This document shows positions 1-8,713 of a stretch of 40,457 bases of DNA, piece after piece. Both the position numbers and the translations under genes were made by a program. The stretch is from Bacillota bacterium (GTDB lineage: Bacteria; Bacillota; UBA4882; UBA8346): the NCBI GenBank assembly GCA_023435565.1, contig JAEYRN010000038.1:1-40457 (forward strand). The letters are read 5' to 3'. Below the pieces are notes generated by a model. That model saw only the letters and a program-made list of their open reading frames with translations, searched no databases and was not told the DNA's origin. Each line of letters starts with the position of its first letter. Position 1 is the stretch's first letter.

Positions 1-278
1 ATACATTTCCATCTCCAAATGCAAGGATTTTATTGATTTATTCGCGTTTTCCTTGCATTTGTCCTGCCGATTTCATGGCGTTTTACCTGTATTTATAAGG
101 GCTTGTGAGTTTTTCAGGAACCCCTAAGTAGGCAAACAAAATTAAAGGAAGTCCGAACACCAGCAAAAGTATCCAGGACTTCCTCAGTGAAACATCCCTT
201 GAAAGGTATGCTTCTCATTTGTTAAGGTTTTTTTTAGAGTCGACAAGCATCGATAGCATTTTCAAAGATCATCATAAA

Positions 279-318
279 AGTGACCGGATATTATAGAAAA
301 ACTTGATAACCGGTCACT
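279..318 (-). terminator. Candidate terminator downstream of dapL
   Basis: Nine-bp inverted repeat AGTGACCGG (279-287) and CCGGTCACT (310-318) with a 22-nt loop. Read on the minus strand the second arm is followed by TTTTAT, a modest U-tract, 25 bp past the dapL stop. The loop is long for an intrinsic terminator, so this is tentative. The rest of 1-342 contains no convincing gene. Confidence 0.45.
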
Positions 319-342
319 GTTTACTGATAACTGAAATCTCCT

Positions 343-1575
343 TTAAAAGGAGATTTTTTTGATCCTCTCCATCGCTTTCTCGGTGTTCTCCCTGCTTCCA
401 AAGGCGGTTAGCCGGAAATAACCCTCACCGCTGGGACCGAATCCGGAGCCCGGAGTTCCGACAATCTGGACTTCATTTAATAGTTTGTCGAAGAACTCCC
501 ATGAAGTAAGGTTCCCTGGGGTTTTTAGCCAGATATAGGGTGCGTTGATACCGCCGTAAATTTTAAATCCTATCTTTTGTAACCCTTCCCGGATGATACC
601 GGCATTGCTCATATAATAAGATATTACTTCTTGGATTTGTTTTTTACCTTCAACAGTATATGTAGCAGCTGCAGCAGCCTGGACCGGATAGGATACTCCG
701 TTAAATTTGGTAGTTTGGCGGCGGAGCCAGAGTTTATTGAGTTCATGGGCTTTACCGGTTGAATCATAGGCCATTACTGATTTGGGAACGACCGTGAAAG
801 CACAACGGGTTCCGGTAAAACCGGCGGTTTTGGAGTAGCTTCGGAATTCGAGAGCTACCTCTTTAGCTCCTTCGATTTCGTAGATACTATGTGGAATTTC
901 TTTTTCCTGAATATAAGCTTCATAAGCGGCGTCAAATAGAATAATTGCTTTGTTTTGTCTGGCATAATCGACCCAAAGCTTTAATTCGTTTTTTGTAAGA
1001 GTCATCCCGGTAGGGTTATTCGGGAAACAAAGATAAATAATGTCTACCTTAGTTTTAGGGAGTTCGGGTTTTAAACCGTTAGCTTCGACACAGGGAAGAT
1101 AGACGATCTTCTCATATCTACCATCCTGCCCCAATTTGCCTGACCTGCCAGCCATGACATTACTGTCCACATATACCGGATAAACCGGATCAGTAACTGC
1201 AATAATATTATCCAACCCAAAAATTTCCTGAATATTGCCAGTATCGCATTTGGCGCCGTCACTAATGAAGACTTCATCTTCGGCTAACTCGACTCCAAGA
1301 GGGCGGTAGTCATTGTCGATAATCTGATTGATTAAGAAAGAGTATCCTTGTTCAGGGCCATAGCCTCGGAAGGTTTGAGCTTCACCCATCTCAGCAACAG
1401 CTTTTTGTAAGCCTTCGATAACTGATGGAACTAAGGGGCGAGTGACATCGCCGATTCCGAGCCGGATAATATCAGCTTCCGGGTGCTCTGCTTTATATTT
1501 GCTAATTCGCCGTGCAATCTCGGAAAAGAGATAGCTGCCGGGTAGATTTAAATAGTTTTCATTAATCCTTGCCAT
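343..1575 (-). CDS. dapL: LL-diaminopimelate aminotransferase
   Basis: PLP-dependent fold-type I aminotransferase that converts tetrahydrodipicolinate plus glutamate directly to LL-2,6-diaminopimelate, a shortcut in lysine and peptidoglycan precursor synthesis in the cytoplasm. The N-terminus MARINENYLNLPGSYLFSEI is the family's hallmark. The Schiff-base lysine lies in SYSKTAGFTGTR (about K249), and the substrate motifs PVYPVYVD and FPNNPTG are present. I start at the ATG at 1575 rather than the in-frame ATG at 1593 because AAAGGA lies 9 nt upstream of it and the family begins at MARI. This gives 410 residues, the usual length. It lies 107 bp after the last gerB gene on the same strand with only a weak hairpin between, so read-through from the ger operon is possible. 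Tetrahydrodipicolinate is also the precursor of spore dipicolinate, but a link to germination is only inference. Confidence 0.97.
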   Translation of the reverse strand: MARINENYLNLPGSYLFSEIARRISKYKAEHPEADIIRLGIGDVTRPLVPSVIEGLQKAVAEMGEAQTFRGYGPEQGYSFLINQIIDNDYRPLGVELAEDEVFISDGAKCDTGNIQEIFGLDNIIAVTDPVYPVYVDSNVMAGRSGKLGQDGRYEKIVYLPCVEANGLKPELPKTKVDIIYLCFPNNPTGMTLTKNELKLWVDYARQNKAIILFDAAYEAYIQEKEIPHSIYEIEGAKEVALEFRSYSKTAGFTGTRCAFTVVPKSVMAYDSTGKAHELNKLWLRRQTTKFNGVSYPVQAAAAATYTVEGKKQIQEVISYYMSNAGIIREGLQKIGFKIYGGINAPYIWLKTPGNLTSWEFFDKLLNEVQIVGTPGSGFGPSGEGYFRLTAFGSRENTEKAMERIKKISF

Positions 1576-1682
1576 GATAACCAATCCTTTCATTGTTTAA
1601 CCATTTTTTTGCTAATGATTCGAGATCCGGACGGGAAAACCTTCTTAATAATCAAACGTTAAGAAAATCATTACTTTCTGGC

Positions 1683-2792
1683 TTATTTGTTTATTAGCTG
1701 CTTCCGGTATCTAATCCGTACTAAAATCCAGGTTAGCAAAATAATTGAAAAGTATGAACATATGAAGTAACGTAAAATTGACTTGAGCAAATTTTTAATG
1801 AAAAGCGCGTCCATTGGGAGTAAGAGGGTTACGATTGTAATAATTAAAGCGGCGGAATAAATTGCCCAACGCAACTTAATAACAGGAAATGCAGTACTGA
1901 TTAAGTGCCCTAAAATAAAATGGGCTTGAGAGAGGACGACAAAGATAAACACATACCAGGTGATAATAAAGATCAGCCCTGATTGTTCCAATAATAAAAA
2001 GGGCAGATCGATAATGTGAAAAAATTCCACCGGCGGCCAAGTAAATTTTGCTGTCATTTCTGGTCCAAATGCGCCAATGGTGCCGAGAAGTGTTAGGAAA
2101 AATAAAGGTATGACTAATCCTAAAGACATTAATGAGGCTTGAAGCAATTTTTTTGGGCTCTTAAAAAACGGGAGGTATATAAAGACCGCTGTAACCGGTG
2201 TTAGAGTGATAAGTAAATCAAATCCAGCTTCAAACCATTGGTAAATGGAACCTTCCAGCACAGGACGGATATTTATTGTATTTACATTTGATAAACCTAA
2301 AAAATGAAGGCTATAGATGACGATTAGCGGAATAATTAACGTGAATGCAGCCATCCTGCCAACGGATTCAATCCCGTGTAATGATAAATAGAGCGTGGAG
2401 CCGGTAATGATTATAATCAAGAATCTTAAGTTGAATCGGGGTAAAAAATAATTACCTACCAATAGTTGAGATTCCCACAACACATATATGGCTAAGCCGA
2501 ATAGCATTAAAATAAAAATTAGGTTGATCAGTTTTCCGAGAATTTTTCCAAAAGCGGATTCCATCACAAATGAAACAGGTTTTCCCGGGAATATTGAAGC
2601 TAAATCGCAAATAATCCAAATAACCGGTAGTATTAAAGGCAATGCCAAAATAACGCTAAGATAAGCATTATGCCTAAGGTGCAATGTAGCCAGATCGGTT
2701 AAGTCCAAGTAACTCCAGCTAATAAAGATGTGGGTAATAATGGCGGTCAATAGACTATTAGGCACTGTTTGAATTATAGGTTTCAGGCTCAT
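1683..2792 (-). CDS. gerB: Spore germination permease-like protein, GerB family (third copy)
   Basis: Integral membrane B subunit of a Ger nutrient germinant receptor (GerAB/spore permease family of the APC superfamily). In spores these sit in the inner membrane and are thought to bind the germinant. The 369-residue protein is almost entirely hydrophobic with about ten membrane segments and the family length. It shares with its two upstream paralogues the opening pattern of a short polar N-terminus, then IIxHxxIxW, the block LSxxNAYLS/LTNNAYLG, and FGPEMTAKFTWPPVEFFHIIDLPFLLLEQSG-like text near residue 250. Start ATG with AAAGGA 5 nt upstream. It follows the second gerB by 57 bp and is the last ger gene of the operon. 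Which germinant it recognises cannot be read from the sequence. Confidence 0.92.
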   Translation of the reverse strand: MSLKPIIQTVPNSLLTAIITHIFISWSYLDLTDLATLHLRHNAYLSVILALPLILPVIWIICDLASIFPGKPVSFVMESAFGKILGKLINLIFILMLFGLAIYVLWESQLLVGNYFLPRFNLRFLIIIITGSTLYLSLHGIESVGRMAAFTLIIPLIVIYSLHFLGLSNVNTINIRPVLEGSIYQWFEAGFDLLITLTPVTAVFIYLPFFKSPKKLLQASLMSLGLVIPLFFLTLLGTIGAFGPEMTAKFTWPPVEFFHIIDLPFLLLEQSGLIFIITWYVFIFVVLSQAHFILGHLISTAFPVIKLRWAIYSAALIITIVTLLLPMDALFIKNLLKSILRYFICSYFSIILLTWILVRIRYRKQLINK

Positions 2793-2849
2793 CGTATTCC
2801 TTTATGAATAGTATTTTTAGCAAATTACCGGCTTTATGAATTTTTGTGT

Positions 2850-3938
2850 TCATTTTGTCTTAAACCGTAATTTCGCAACTGTCCAGGTAAATAGAATAAT
2901 CGCCAAATAGGAAAAAGTAATCAATTTTTGATAGCGAACCAAAAATTCATCCAAGATCAGGGCGTTTGTTTTTATATTAGCTATTAACAGAACCGTAAGA
3001 CTGAAGCCAATAGTCAACCATTTCCGTTTAATTTGAGGAATGATGACACTGAGTTCGTTTCCAAAGAGGAATAAACCTTGGGCTATTGCTATAAAGGTTA
3101 TGGCATACCAGGCGATTAAAAAAAACAGTCCTGCTTGTTCAAGAAGGAGAAAAGGATAATCGATAATGTGAAAATATTCGACGATTGACCAATTATGTTT
3201 GGCGGTGAACATTGGTCCAAAGGCGCCGATAGATCCGAGGACGGCTAAAAAAAGAATTGGAAATGTAATCGCAAAGGAGGTGAGTCCAACTTTTTTTACA
3301 CTGTTTGGACAATTAATAAAAGGTAGAAAAAGTAAAGGGGCGGTATTGGGAAGAAGGATGATGACCAAATCTGTCCCGGCTAATAAAAAATTTAGCGGAG
3401 ATCCCTTGAAAACCGGCTGGATGTTCAGAAGATTAACATTAACAAGACTCAGGATTTCTAATCCCAAAATGACCAGCAAAGAAGGGATTAGTAAAAATGC
3501 GGCAAATCGGCCGGTCGCAAAAAATCCATTTATGGCCAAGTATGTTCCGGATACAAGTAAGACTGCCGGGAGAATGTAAAAAGGGGTACGTTCGCAGAAA
3601 TAAGTATGAACCATGATCTGACCATACAATAACGGGATACTTTCAAAAAGAAACAAATATAGTAAATGGACAATGCTTATTCCGGCGCCTAAATACTTAC
3701 CAAAAACCAGTCCAAAGATGGTTGAGATATTTTTACCCGGGAAAAGTTTGGCAAAGTCGGTAATTAACCAGATAAACGGCAGGGTAAATATAGCTGCCGG
3801 TATTAATCCCAGATAGGCGTTATTAGTGAGATGTCCCGTAGCTATCCTGGCTATGAGTAGAAACCCCCACCCGATATAAAAATGGATGATTGATGCCATA
3901 ATTAAACTGTTGGTGTTATTTTTAGTATTTTGTTTCAT
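2850..3938 (-). CDS. gerB: Spore germination permease-like protein, GerB family (second copy)
   Basis: Second of three tandem GerB-family membrane subunits, 362 residues with about ten predicted membrane helices. Conserved text shared with the neighbours includes HLTNNAYLGLIPAAI near residue 37, GAFGPMFTAKHNW and EYFHIIDYPFLLLEQAGLFF in the second half. The longest open frame begins at 3968, but I take the ATG at 3936-3938. It overlaps the stop of the preceding gerB as ATGA, which is typical of translational coupling, and it aligns with the paralogues' N-termini. Divergence from the other two copies is large, so this is an old duplication and not a recent one. It probably forms an alternative receptor with the shared A and C subunits, or a mixed complex. 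Confidence 0.92.
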   Translation of the reverse strand: MKQNTKNNTNSLIMASIIHFYIGWGFLLIARIATGHLTNNAYLGLIPAAIFTLPFIWLITDFAKLFPGKNISTIFGLVFGKYLGAGISIVHLLYLFLFESIPLLYGQIMVHTYFCERTPFYILPAVLLVSGTYLAINGFFATGRFAAFLLIPSLLVILGLEILSLVNVNLLNIQPVFKGSPLNFLLAGTDLVIILLPNTAPLLFLPFINCPNSVKKVGLTSFAITFPILFLAVLGSIGAFGPMFTAKHNWSIVEYFHIIDYPFLLLEQAGLFFLIAWYAITFIAIAQGLFLFGNELSVIIPQIKRKWLTIGFSLTVLLIANIKTNALILDEFLVRYQKLITFSYLAIILFTWTVAKLRFKTK

Positions 3939-5020
3939 GTTGAAAAACGCCACCGGGCCACCAACCATGTAATTAAGAGTATCCCTAAAAAGGAAAGCGG
4001 AATTAAAGATTGAAAACGACGCAAGAAGACTTGTAGAAATACAACATCTATAGGAAGATTAGCTCCTATGAAAATTAAGATGGTTATGGTTAAAATAAAC
4101 CAATTTCGTTTGATTTGAGAGAAAAGGGAGTGCAACTCATTACCAATTACAAATAATGCTTGGCTAATTCCGATAAAATGAAAGGGGTACCAAGCGATTA
4201 AAAAAAATAGTCCCGCTTGTTCCAATAAGAGATATGGATAATCCAAAATATGAAAAAATTCCACCACCGGCCAATTCATTTTATGGATTGCGGCGGATCC
4301 GAATACTCCGATAGTGCCGAAGAGAGATAAGAAAAATATCGGGACTACTATTCCCAAGGAAATCAATCCTATTTTTTTGATGGTTTTAGGTTGTTTAATA
4401 AAGGATAAGTAAAAAACAATTGCTGTTTCAGGGAGTAAAACTAAAGTTAAACCACTTCCAGCTTGAAGCCATTTTAAGGGGGAAACATTCAATACCGGTT
4501 GGACATTTATAGGGTTAACATTACTTAGACCGATTAATATTAACAATAACAATAAAAACAGCGGAATGATCAGCATAAATGCAGCTAAGCGGCCTATAGT
4601 AACAATCCCTTTTAAGGCGATGTATAACTTAGCGGTTAACACAACTGCAGTGAATATAATAAAGGGCGTTCTGGTAAAAAAATAAGTATAAACCATTAAT
4701 TGAGCGTCACGAAGCATAATTGTTGTAAAGAAAAAAATATAAAGTATAAAAATAATTCCGATTATTCTACCAACCAGTTTTCCGAATACAAGCGTAAATA
4801 TTATGGAGATTCCTTGATTTGGGAAGATGCAAGCTAAATCATAAATTAGCCAAATAAATGCAAAGATGATTATTGTGGCGGGAATTAACCCTAAAAAGGC
4901 GTTATGACTCAAATGAACGGTTGCAGTTTTAACCAGGTACAAAAAACCCCAACCAATTAAGACATGTATGATAATTGCATATAACAAACTATCGGGAACT
5001 GAGACTAGTTTTGTTTTCAT
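3935..5020 (-). CDS. gerB: Spore germination permease-like protein, GerB family (first copy)
   Basis: First gerB of the operon, 361 residues, about ten hydrophobic segments, APC-superfamily spore permease. Conserved features match its paralogues: VHLSHNAFLGLIPATI near residue 35, IGLSNVNPINVQPVL near residue 170 and EFFHILDYPYLLLEQAGLFF near residue 250. The start ATG has AGG 7 nt upstream. It begins 19 bp after the gerC stop and its own stop overlaps the next gerB start. In the classic A-B-C arrangement one B gene is present; here C precedes three B genes. The sequence gives no direct clue to the germinant. Confidence 0.93.
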   Translation of the reverse strand: MKTKLVSVPDSLLYAIIIHVLIGWGFLYLVKTATVHLSHNAFLGLIPATIIIFAFIWLIYDLACIFPNQGISIIFTLVFGKLVGRIIGIIFILYIFFFTTIMLRDAQLMVYTYFFTRTPFIIFTAVVLTAKLYIALKGIVTIGRLAAFMLIIPLFLLLLLILIGLSNVNPINVQPVLNVSPLKWLQAGSGLTLVLLPETAIVFYLSFIKQPKTIKKIGLISLGIVVPIFFLSLFGTIGVFGSAAIHKMNWPVVEFFHILDYPYLLLEQAGLFFLIAWYPFHFIGISQALFVIGNELHSLFSQIKRNWFILTITILIFIGANLPIDVVFLQVFLRRFQSLIPLSFLGILLITWLVARWRFST

Positions 5021-5039
5021 GAACCAACCTAGATTTTTT

Positions 5040-6155
5040 CTATTTTAAAACTCCTAATCTTTCAATAAACAGCTTTACATTCACTTTGAATTCCACTTGC
5101 TCATAATCGCGAGGCCACTTGTGAATTGAAAAATGCTTCGGTTGTTTGGCCCGGAAATAATTCCCCAGGCCCAGAGGATCACTCTTCATGTATTGTAGTT
5201 TTCTTAACATTTTTACCAAGGATCTTTCAAGATATTTTTCTGTTTTTACTCTAAGTTGTGTTATGTCTTTCTCGGTTAAGATCGACTCGACTCCGCATAT
5301 TTCCCCTAAGAAGGCGCTTAAACGAAGAGTGATTTGATACAAAGGTCGATTCATTAAGTAAGAGACTTTAATTTTTTTTCTACCGGTGACTGCGTAAAAG
5401 GTAGCATGGACTTGGTTCATGGAGAGACTGATCCGGGATTCCTTACCAGGATCTCTTAATAATTCAAAAAGCGTTGCTTCTTCCATGTTAAGTTCGCCGA
5501 CCATCCGATCTTCCCGGAAAACCGCCAAGCCTGTCATCTTGAATGATTGATTGTTATCCAGTGGAGTTACTATTGGAATTAAAGGGTCTTGTAGCGGATC
5601 ATAAATATCTCGATAGAAAGTCCATCTTTTTACACCGAACTTTTGATTGGCCCGGTTAGAAAAGAACCAGCGGATATTCTGATCGTGCATTTCGGTTTCG
5701 GGCCAATTAATATTTTGAATCGTTTCTGCAGTAGGCCTACCGATTACTACATAAGCGGTGGGGGGAAAGGTAGGCATCCGACTGAAAAAGTCCAAGGAAG
5801 ATTTAAGACCGGTTTTAGCTAAGTCTTCTCCAAAAATGAGCGCCCGACATTGCCCAATAAAGATACTATGATCGTCTTGGACTTGAACTTGATTTAAAGC
5901 CGGAAATATTCCGGGAGACGTTGCCGAACGTATAATAAAGTTTTTGCTTTTCTGTCCGGAAGTTTTTTCCAATGTTCCTTCACCATTTGGAGTCAATAAA
6001 AACATTCTAAATGTGACCAGCAATTTGCCGTCAGGTTTGGAATCAATCCCAATTGGGCTGACAATCATGCGGCGGTCGATATCTTCACTATCATAACAAC
6101 CGGAAATAATAGTTAATATACTTAAGAGTAGAAAACAAAGAAGTTTTTTTTCCAA
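5040..6155 (-). CDS. gerC: Germination receptor lipoprotein subunit GerC
   Basis: Ger(x)C-family lipoprotein, the C subunit of a nutrient germinant receptor anchored on the outer face of the spore inner membrane. The precursor has a lysine-rich start, a hydrophobic stretch and a lipobox ending IISGC, with the lipidated cysteine at residue 20. The following CYDSEDIDRRMIVSPIGID is the family's signature N-terminal block. The total of 371 residues is normal. The middle section ENFIIRSATSPG-like region and the C-terminal VKVNVKLFIERLG ending also fit the family. It lies 73 bp after gerA and 19 bp before the first gerB. All Ger subunits are made in the forespore in known spore-formers, so sigma-G control is expected, although I could not find a clear sigma-G promoter. 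Confidence 0.95.
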   Translation of the reverse strand: MEKKLLCFLLLSILTIISGCYDSEDIDRRMIVSPIGIDSKPDGKLLVTFRMFLLTPNGEGTLEKTSGQKSKNFIIRSATSPGIFPALNQVQVQDDHSIFIGQCRALIFGEDLAKTGLKSSLDFFSRMPTFPPTAYVVIGRPTAETIQNINWPETEMHDQNIRWFFSNRANQKFGVKRWTFYRDIYDPLQDPLIPIVTPLDNNQSFKMTGLAVFREDRMVGELNMEEATLFELLRDPGKESRISLSMNQVHATFYAVTGRKKIKVSYLMNRPLYQITLRLSAFLGEICGVESILTEKDITQLRVKTEKYLERSLVKMLRKLQYMKSDPLGLGNYFRAKQPKHFSIHKWPRDYEQVEFKVNVKLFIERLGVLK

Positions 6156-6228
6156 ACTTACATCACTTTCTTTTTAAAGTAAGGTCATACTATTGCGTAA
6201 GGTGTTTTATAATTTATAATTGGCGTGA

Positions 6229-7677
6229 CTATTGGTCATCTTGCTTCCGGTTGCTTTTTATGGTTTTTTCCATTCGCTTACGGTTTATAGGATGATAATA
6301 AGCCGCACGTCGAAAGCGTAACCACAGTGGTATCCTAAAAATAGAATCTTGTAACTCGTACCATTGAATTGGTCCCCAGGGCGCTAAGTACGAAGCACCA
6401 AAGGAAGTTAATGTAGCGGCATGAGCCAGAATGAAGATACCGGTAATAGTCAGTCCAACTATACCTAAAAAGGCTGCGCCCAAGATTAACATGAACTTGA
6501 ATAGGCGCCAGGTTATTCCGACTGAAAAATTAGGAGCACTAAAGGATGCGATAGCTGTAATTGAAACTACGGCCAATGACGCTCCGGAGACTAATCGGGT
6601 TTGGACGGCGGCAAAGGCCAGTCCTACTCCGGCTACTACCCCTAATGTCAGGTTAACACTTTTGGGCAGCCTTAAACCAGCTTCACGAAAGACTTCTACC
6701 ATAATCTCTAAGAATAATATCTCCATAAAGAGGGGATAGGGAATTCCCCGCCGGCTTTGGGCGATAGAAAAGGCGAAGCTTGTTGGTAATAGCTCCGGGT
6801 TAAAGGAAGCCAAGGCGATATAGAGGCCCGGTAAAGCAACAGCTAGATTATTGCCGAGCAAGCGGATAAAACGGAGGAAACTACCGAGATAAAATCCGAA
6901 GTAATAGTCTTCCGGACTTTGATAGAGTTCATTGATTGTAGTTGGAGCTATTAATGCAAAAGGACTTTTATCTACCAAGATGGCAATTCTTCCTTCCAGA
7001 ATTGCCGCCGCCACTTTATCGGACCGTTCGGTGCTTTGAATTAGAGGAAATAGAGTCAGCCGATTATCTGTGATTAGCTGTTCCAGATAACCACTTTCTA
7101 AAATGCCGTCAATTCGGATGGCGGAAATTCGTTCTTTGGCTTCTTTGACTAAAACCGGGTTCACGACTTGATTTAGATATAGCAAACGTACTTTAGTTCC
7201 GGTCTTATCTCCTACAGTTAACTGATCAACACGTAGCTCGGTATCATTAATCCATCGACGGATCATTGCCGTATTTACGGAGATAGTTTCTGTGAAACCT
7301 TCCCGAGGACCACGAATCACCGGTTCGCTAATTGGTTCGTCTATTGGCCGGAGTTGCCAACCGGGTATGGACAAATTATATATTTTAAATTGTTCTTTAT
7401 CTTTCCGGATTAGAATAACATGGCCTTGACTAAGATCCTTTAAAATTTCTTCTGTTTTCCGAAAATCCAAGTTCCAAGGAGAACTTTCAATAACGAAAGA
7501 TTCAGAATTGAAATTTGCTATTCTTTCTAGCAATTGGGCTTGATCTACCAGGCTTTCTATGAAAAGAACCGCCGCTTCTTGATTGTGAATGTTGATTCTT
7601 ACTAAATCCGCGGGATTGCCGAGAAAGTCTTGGATATTAATTAATATGTCTTCTAAAGTAGCGGTTTTTAATGGCAT
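6229..7677 (-). CDS. gerA: Germination receptor subunit GerA
   Basis: A subunit of the nutrient germinant receptor (GerA family). The 482-residue protein has the expected layout: a soluble N-terminal part of about 240 residues, then a hydrophobic C-terminal half with several membrane segments. Diagnostic text includes TVGDKTGTKVRLLYL, LEGRIAILVDKSPFALIAPTT, SPEDYYFGFYLGSFLR and RRGIPYPLFMEILFLEIMVE, all strongly conserved in GerAA, GerBA and GerKA. It is the promoter-proximal gene, followed by gerC and three gerB genes. The ribosome site is weak (AGGAACGAAG far upstream of ATG). The 90 bp upstream contain AATACTA, loosely like a sigma-G -10, but the match is too poor to call. A strong terminator of the neighbouring ABC operon ends just upstream. 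Confidence 0.97.
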   Translation of the reverse strand: MPLKTATLEDILINIQDFLGNPADLVRINIHNQEAAVLFIESLVDQAQLLERIANFNSESFVIESSPWNLDFRKTEEILKDLSQGHVILIRKDKEQFKIYNLSIPGWQLRPIDEPISEPVIRGPREGFTETISVNTAMIRRWINDTELRVDQLTVGDKTGTKVRLLYLNQVVNPVLVKEAKERISAIRIDGILESGYLEQLITDNRLTLFPLIQSTERSDKVAAAILEGRIAILVDKSPFALIAPTTINELYQSPEDYYFGFYLGSFLRFIRLLGNNLAVALPGLYIALASFNPELLPTSFAFSIAQSRRGIPYPLFMEILFLEIMVEVFREAGLRLPKSVNLTLGVVAGVGLAFAAVQTRLVSGASLAVVSITAIASFSAPNFSVGITWRLFKFMLILGAAFLGIVGLTITGIFILAHAATLTSFGASYLAPWGPIQWYELQDSIFRIPLWLRFRRAAYYHPINRKRMEKTIKSNRKQDDQ

Positions 7678-7763
7678 TGTTTTTGCTTCGTTCCTGTTTG
7701 GTTTTTTTAAAATAGTCGCTCAGGTCAATCAATAGTATTAATAAAAAAGTAGTGTATATTAAA

Positions 7764-7815
7764 GATAAAAAAACCGGAAGGCATTAGAATTATTGCCGAA
7801 ACCGGTTTTTTTATC
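7764..7815 (-). terminator. Intrinsic terminator of the ABC exporter operon
   Basis: Perfect 14-bp inverted repeat GATAAAAAAACCGG (7764-7777) and CCGGTTTTTTTATC (7802-7815), with a small GGCA/TGCC stem inside the loop. It has seven-base T-runs on both strands and so could stop transcription either way. It lies 23 bp past the ABC ATPase stop and upstream of gerA, and so isolates the two minus-strand operons. Confidence 0.88.
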
Positions 7816-7838
7816 CATTATATTTATACTCAGAGTTT

Positions 7839-8705
7839 TTAAGTTAAGGCGCTTAACTTTCTAAAGATTTCACTTAATGAAGCTTCCATAGAGTGTACCG
7901 ACACCACTTGTTCCTTAGCATACAGATTACTAAGGCGTAATAAATTTTCCAAAGTAGGAGTTAGCATTTCTTCAAAGAGTTCGTTCTCGCTGTTTCGGTA
8001 AACCACTTTTAATGAATTTTGTCCATACTGGGTTTTCAATTCATTTTTATCGGAAAGAACCATTAATTTTCCGTTATTGATAAAACCAATCAAATCACAA
8101 AGTTCATCGACTTCTTCCATATCATGACTGGTTAACAAGATAGTAACTCCAGACTTTTTCAATTCCAGAAGATAATCTCGTATAATTCGGGAAGATACAG
8201 GATCAAGACCGGAACATGGCTCATCCAAAAATAAAAGTTGCGGTTGGTGTACTAAAGCTCGAAGTATGAGAATGCGTTGGCGCATACCTTTGGAATACAC
8301 CTTGACAGGCTCATGGGCCCGTTTCCAAAGATCCATGCGTTCCATTAGGGGAGGAATTAATGATAAGGGCTGATTGTAAAGACGGCAGAAAGTAGCCAAA
8401 TTTTGATACCCGGAGAGATTATCGAACAAATTGGGTTTTTCAAAAACAACCCCAATTTGGGTATGAATTTGTTTTAATTGTTTGGTGAGATCCAAACCAA
8501 AAATAGAGGCCGATCCTGATGAAGGCTTAGTCAATCCCATTAACATTCGGATTGTAGTGGTTTTTCCCGCTCCATTAGGGCCTAGCAACCCCAGAGTTTG
8601 CCCTGGTTTCACGTTAAAAGAGAGATCATCGACTACCAGTCGGTTTCCATATTTTTTAGAGAGATGGTTAGTTTCTAAAGTATAATCAAAGTCAACAATT
8701 CTCAT
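7839..8705 (-). CDS. ABC transporter ATP-binding protein (ABC-2 exporter type)
   Basis: Cytoplasmic ATPase subunit of an export-type ABC system. From the second Met: Walker A GPNGAGKTT at 42-50, signature YSKGMRQ (LSGGQ variant) at 137-143, Walker B LLFLDEP at 157-163, D-loop SGLDP and switch His194 in TSHDMEE. The remaining 90 residues form the short C-terminal extension common in NatA/CcmA-like and bacitracin-type exporters. Two adjacent ATGs exist at 8708 and 8705. The second is better spaced (6 nt) from GAGG, so I use it; the protein is then 288 residues. It starts a few bases after the permease stop and is clearly co-transcribed with it. Its substrate (drug, peptide or Na+) cannot be told from the sequence. 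Confidence 0.95.
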   Translation of the reverse strand: MRIVDFDYTLETNHLSKKYGNRLVVDDLSFNVKPGQTLGLLGPNGAGKTTTIRMLMGLTKPSSGSASIFGLDLTKQLKQIHTQIGVVFEKPNLFDNLSGYQNLATFCRLYNQPLSLIPPLMERMDLWKRAHEPVKVYSKGMRQRILILRALVHQPQLLFLDEPCSGLDPVSSRIIRDYLLELKKSGVTILLTSHDMEEVDELCDLIGFINNGKLMVLSDKNELKTQYGQNSLKVVYRNSENELFEEMLTPTLENLLRLSNLYAKEQVVSVHSMEASLSEIFRKLSALT

Positions 8706-8713
8706 CATTTACC

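Noticed and set aside
83..214. Minus-strand frame coding a hydrophobic stretch like RKSWILLLVFGLPLILFAYL
   Set aside because: It looks membrane-like but has no start codon in frame; the ATG at 216-218 is in another frame. It may be a remnant of a membrane protein, but that cannot be supported from this sequence.
334..360. AAATCTCC/GGAGATTT hairpin with T-run at the end of dapL
   Set aside because: The T-run is on the plus strand, where no gene precedes it; on the minus strand the stem includes dapL's last codons and is followed by only three T.
7680..7763. Sigma-G promoter for gerA
   Set aside because: AATATA-15-AATACTA is the best match, but the spacing and -10 are too far from the consensus to annotate.
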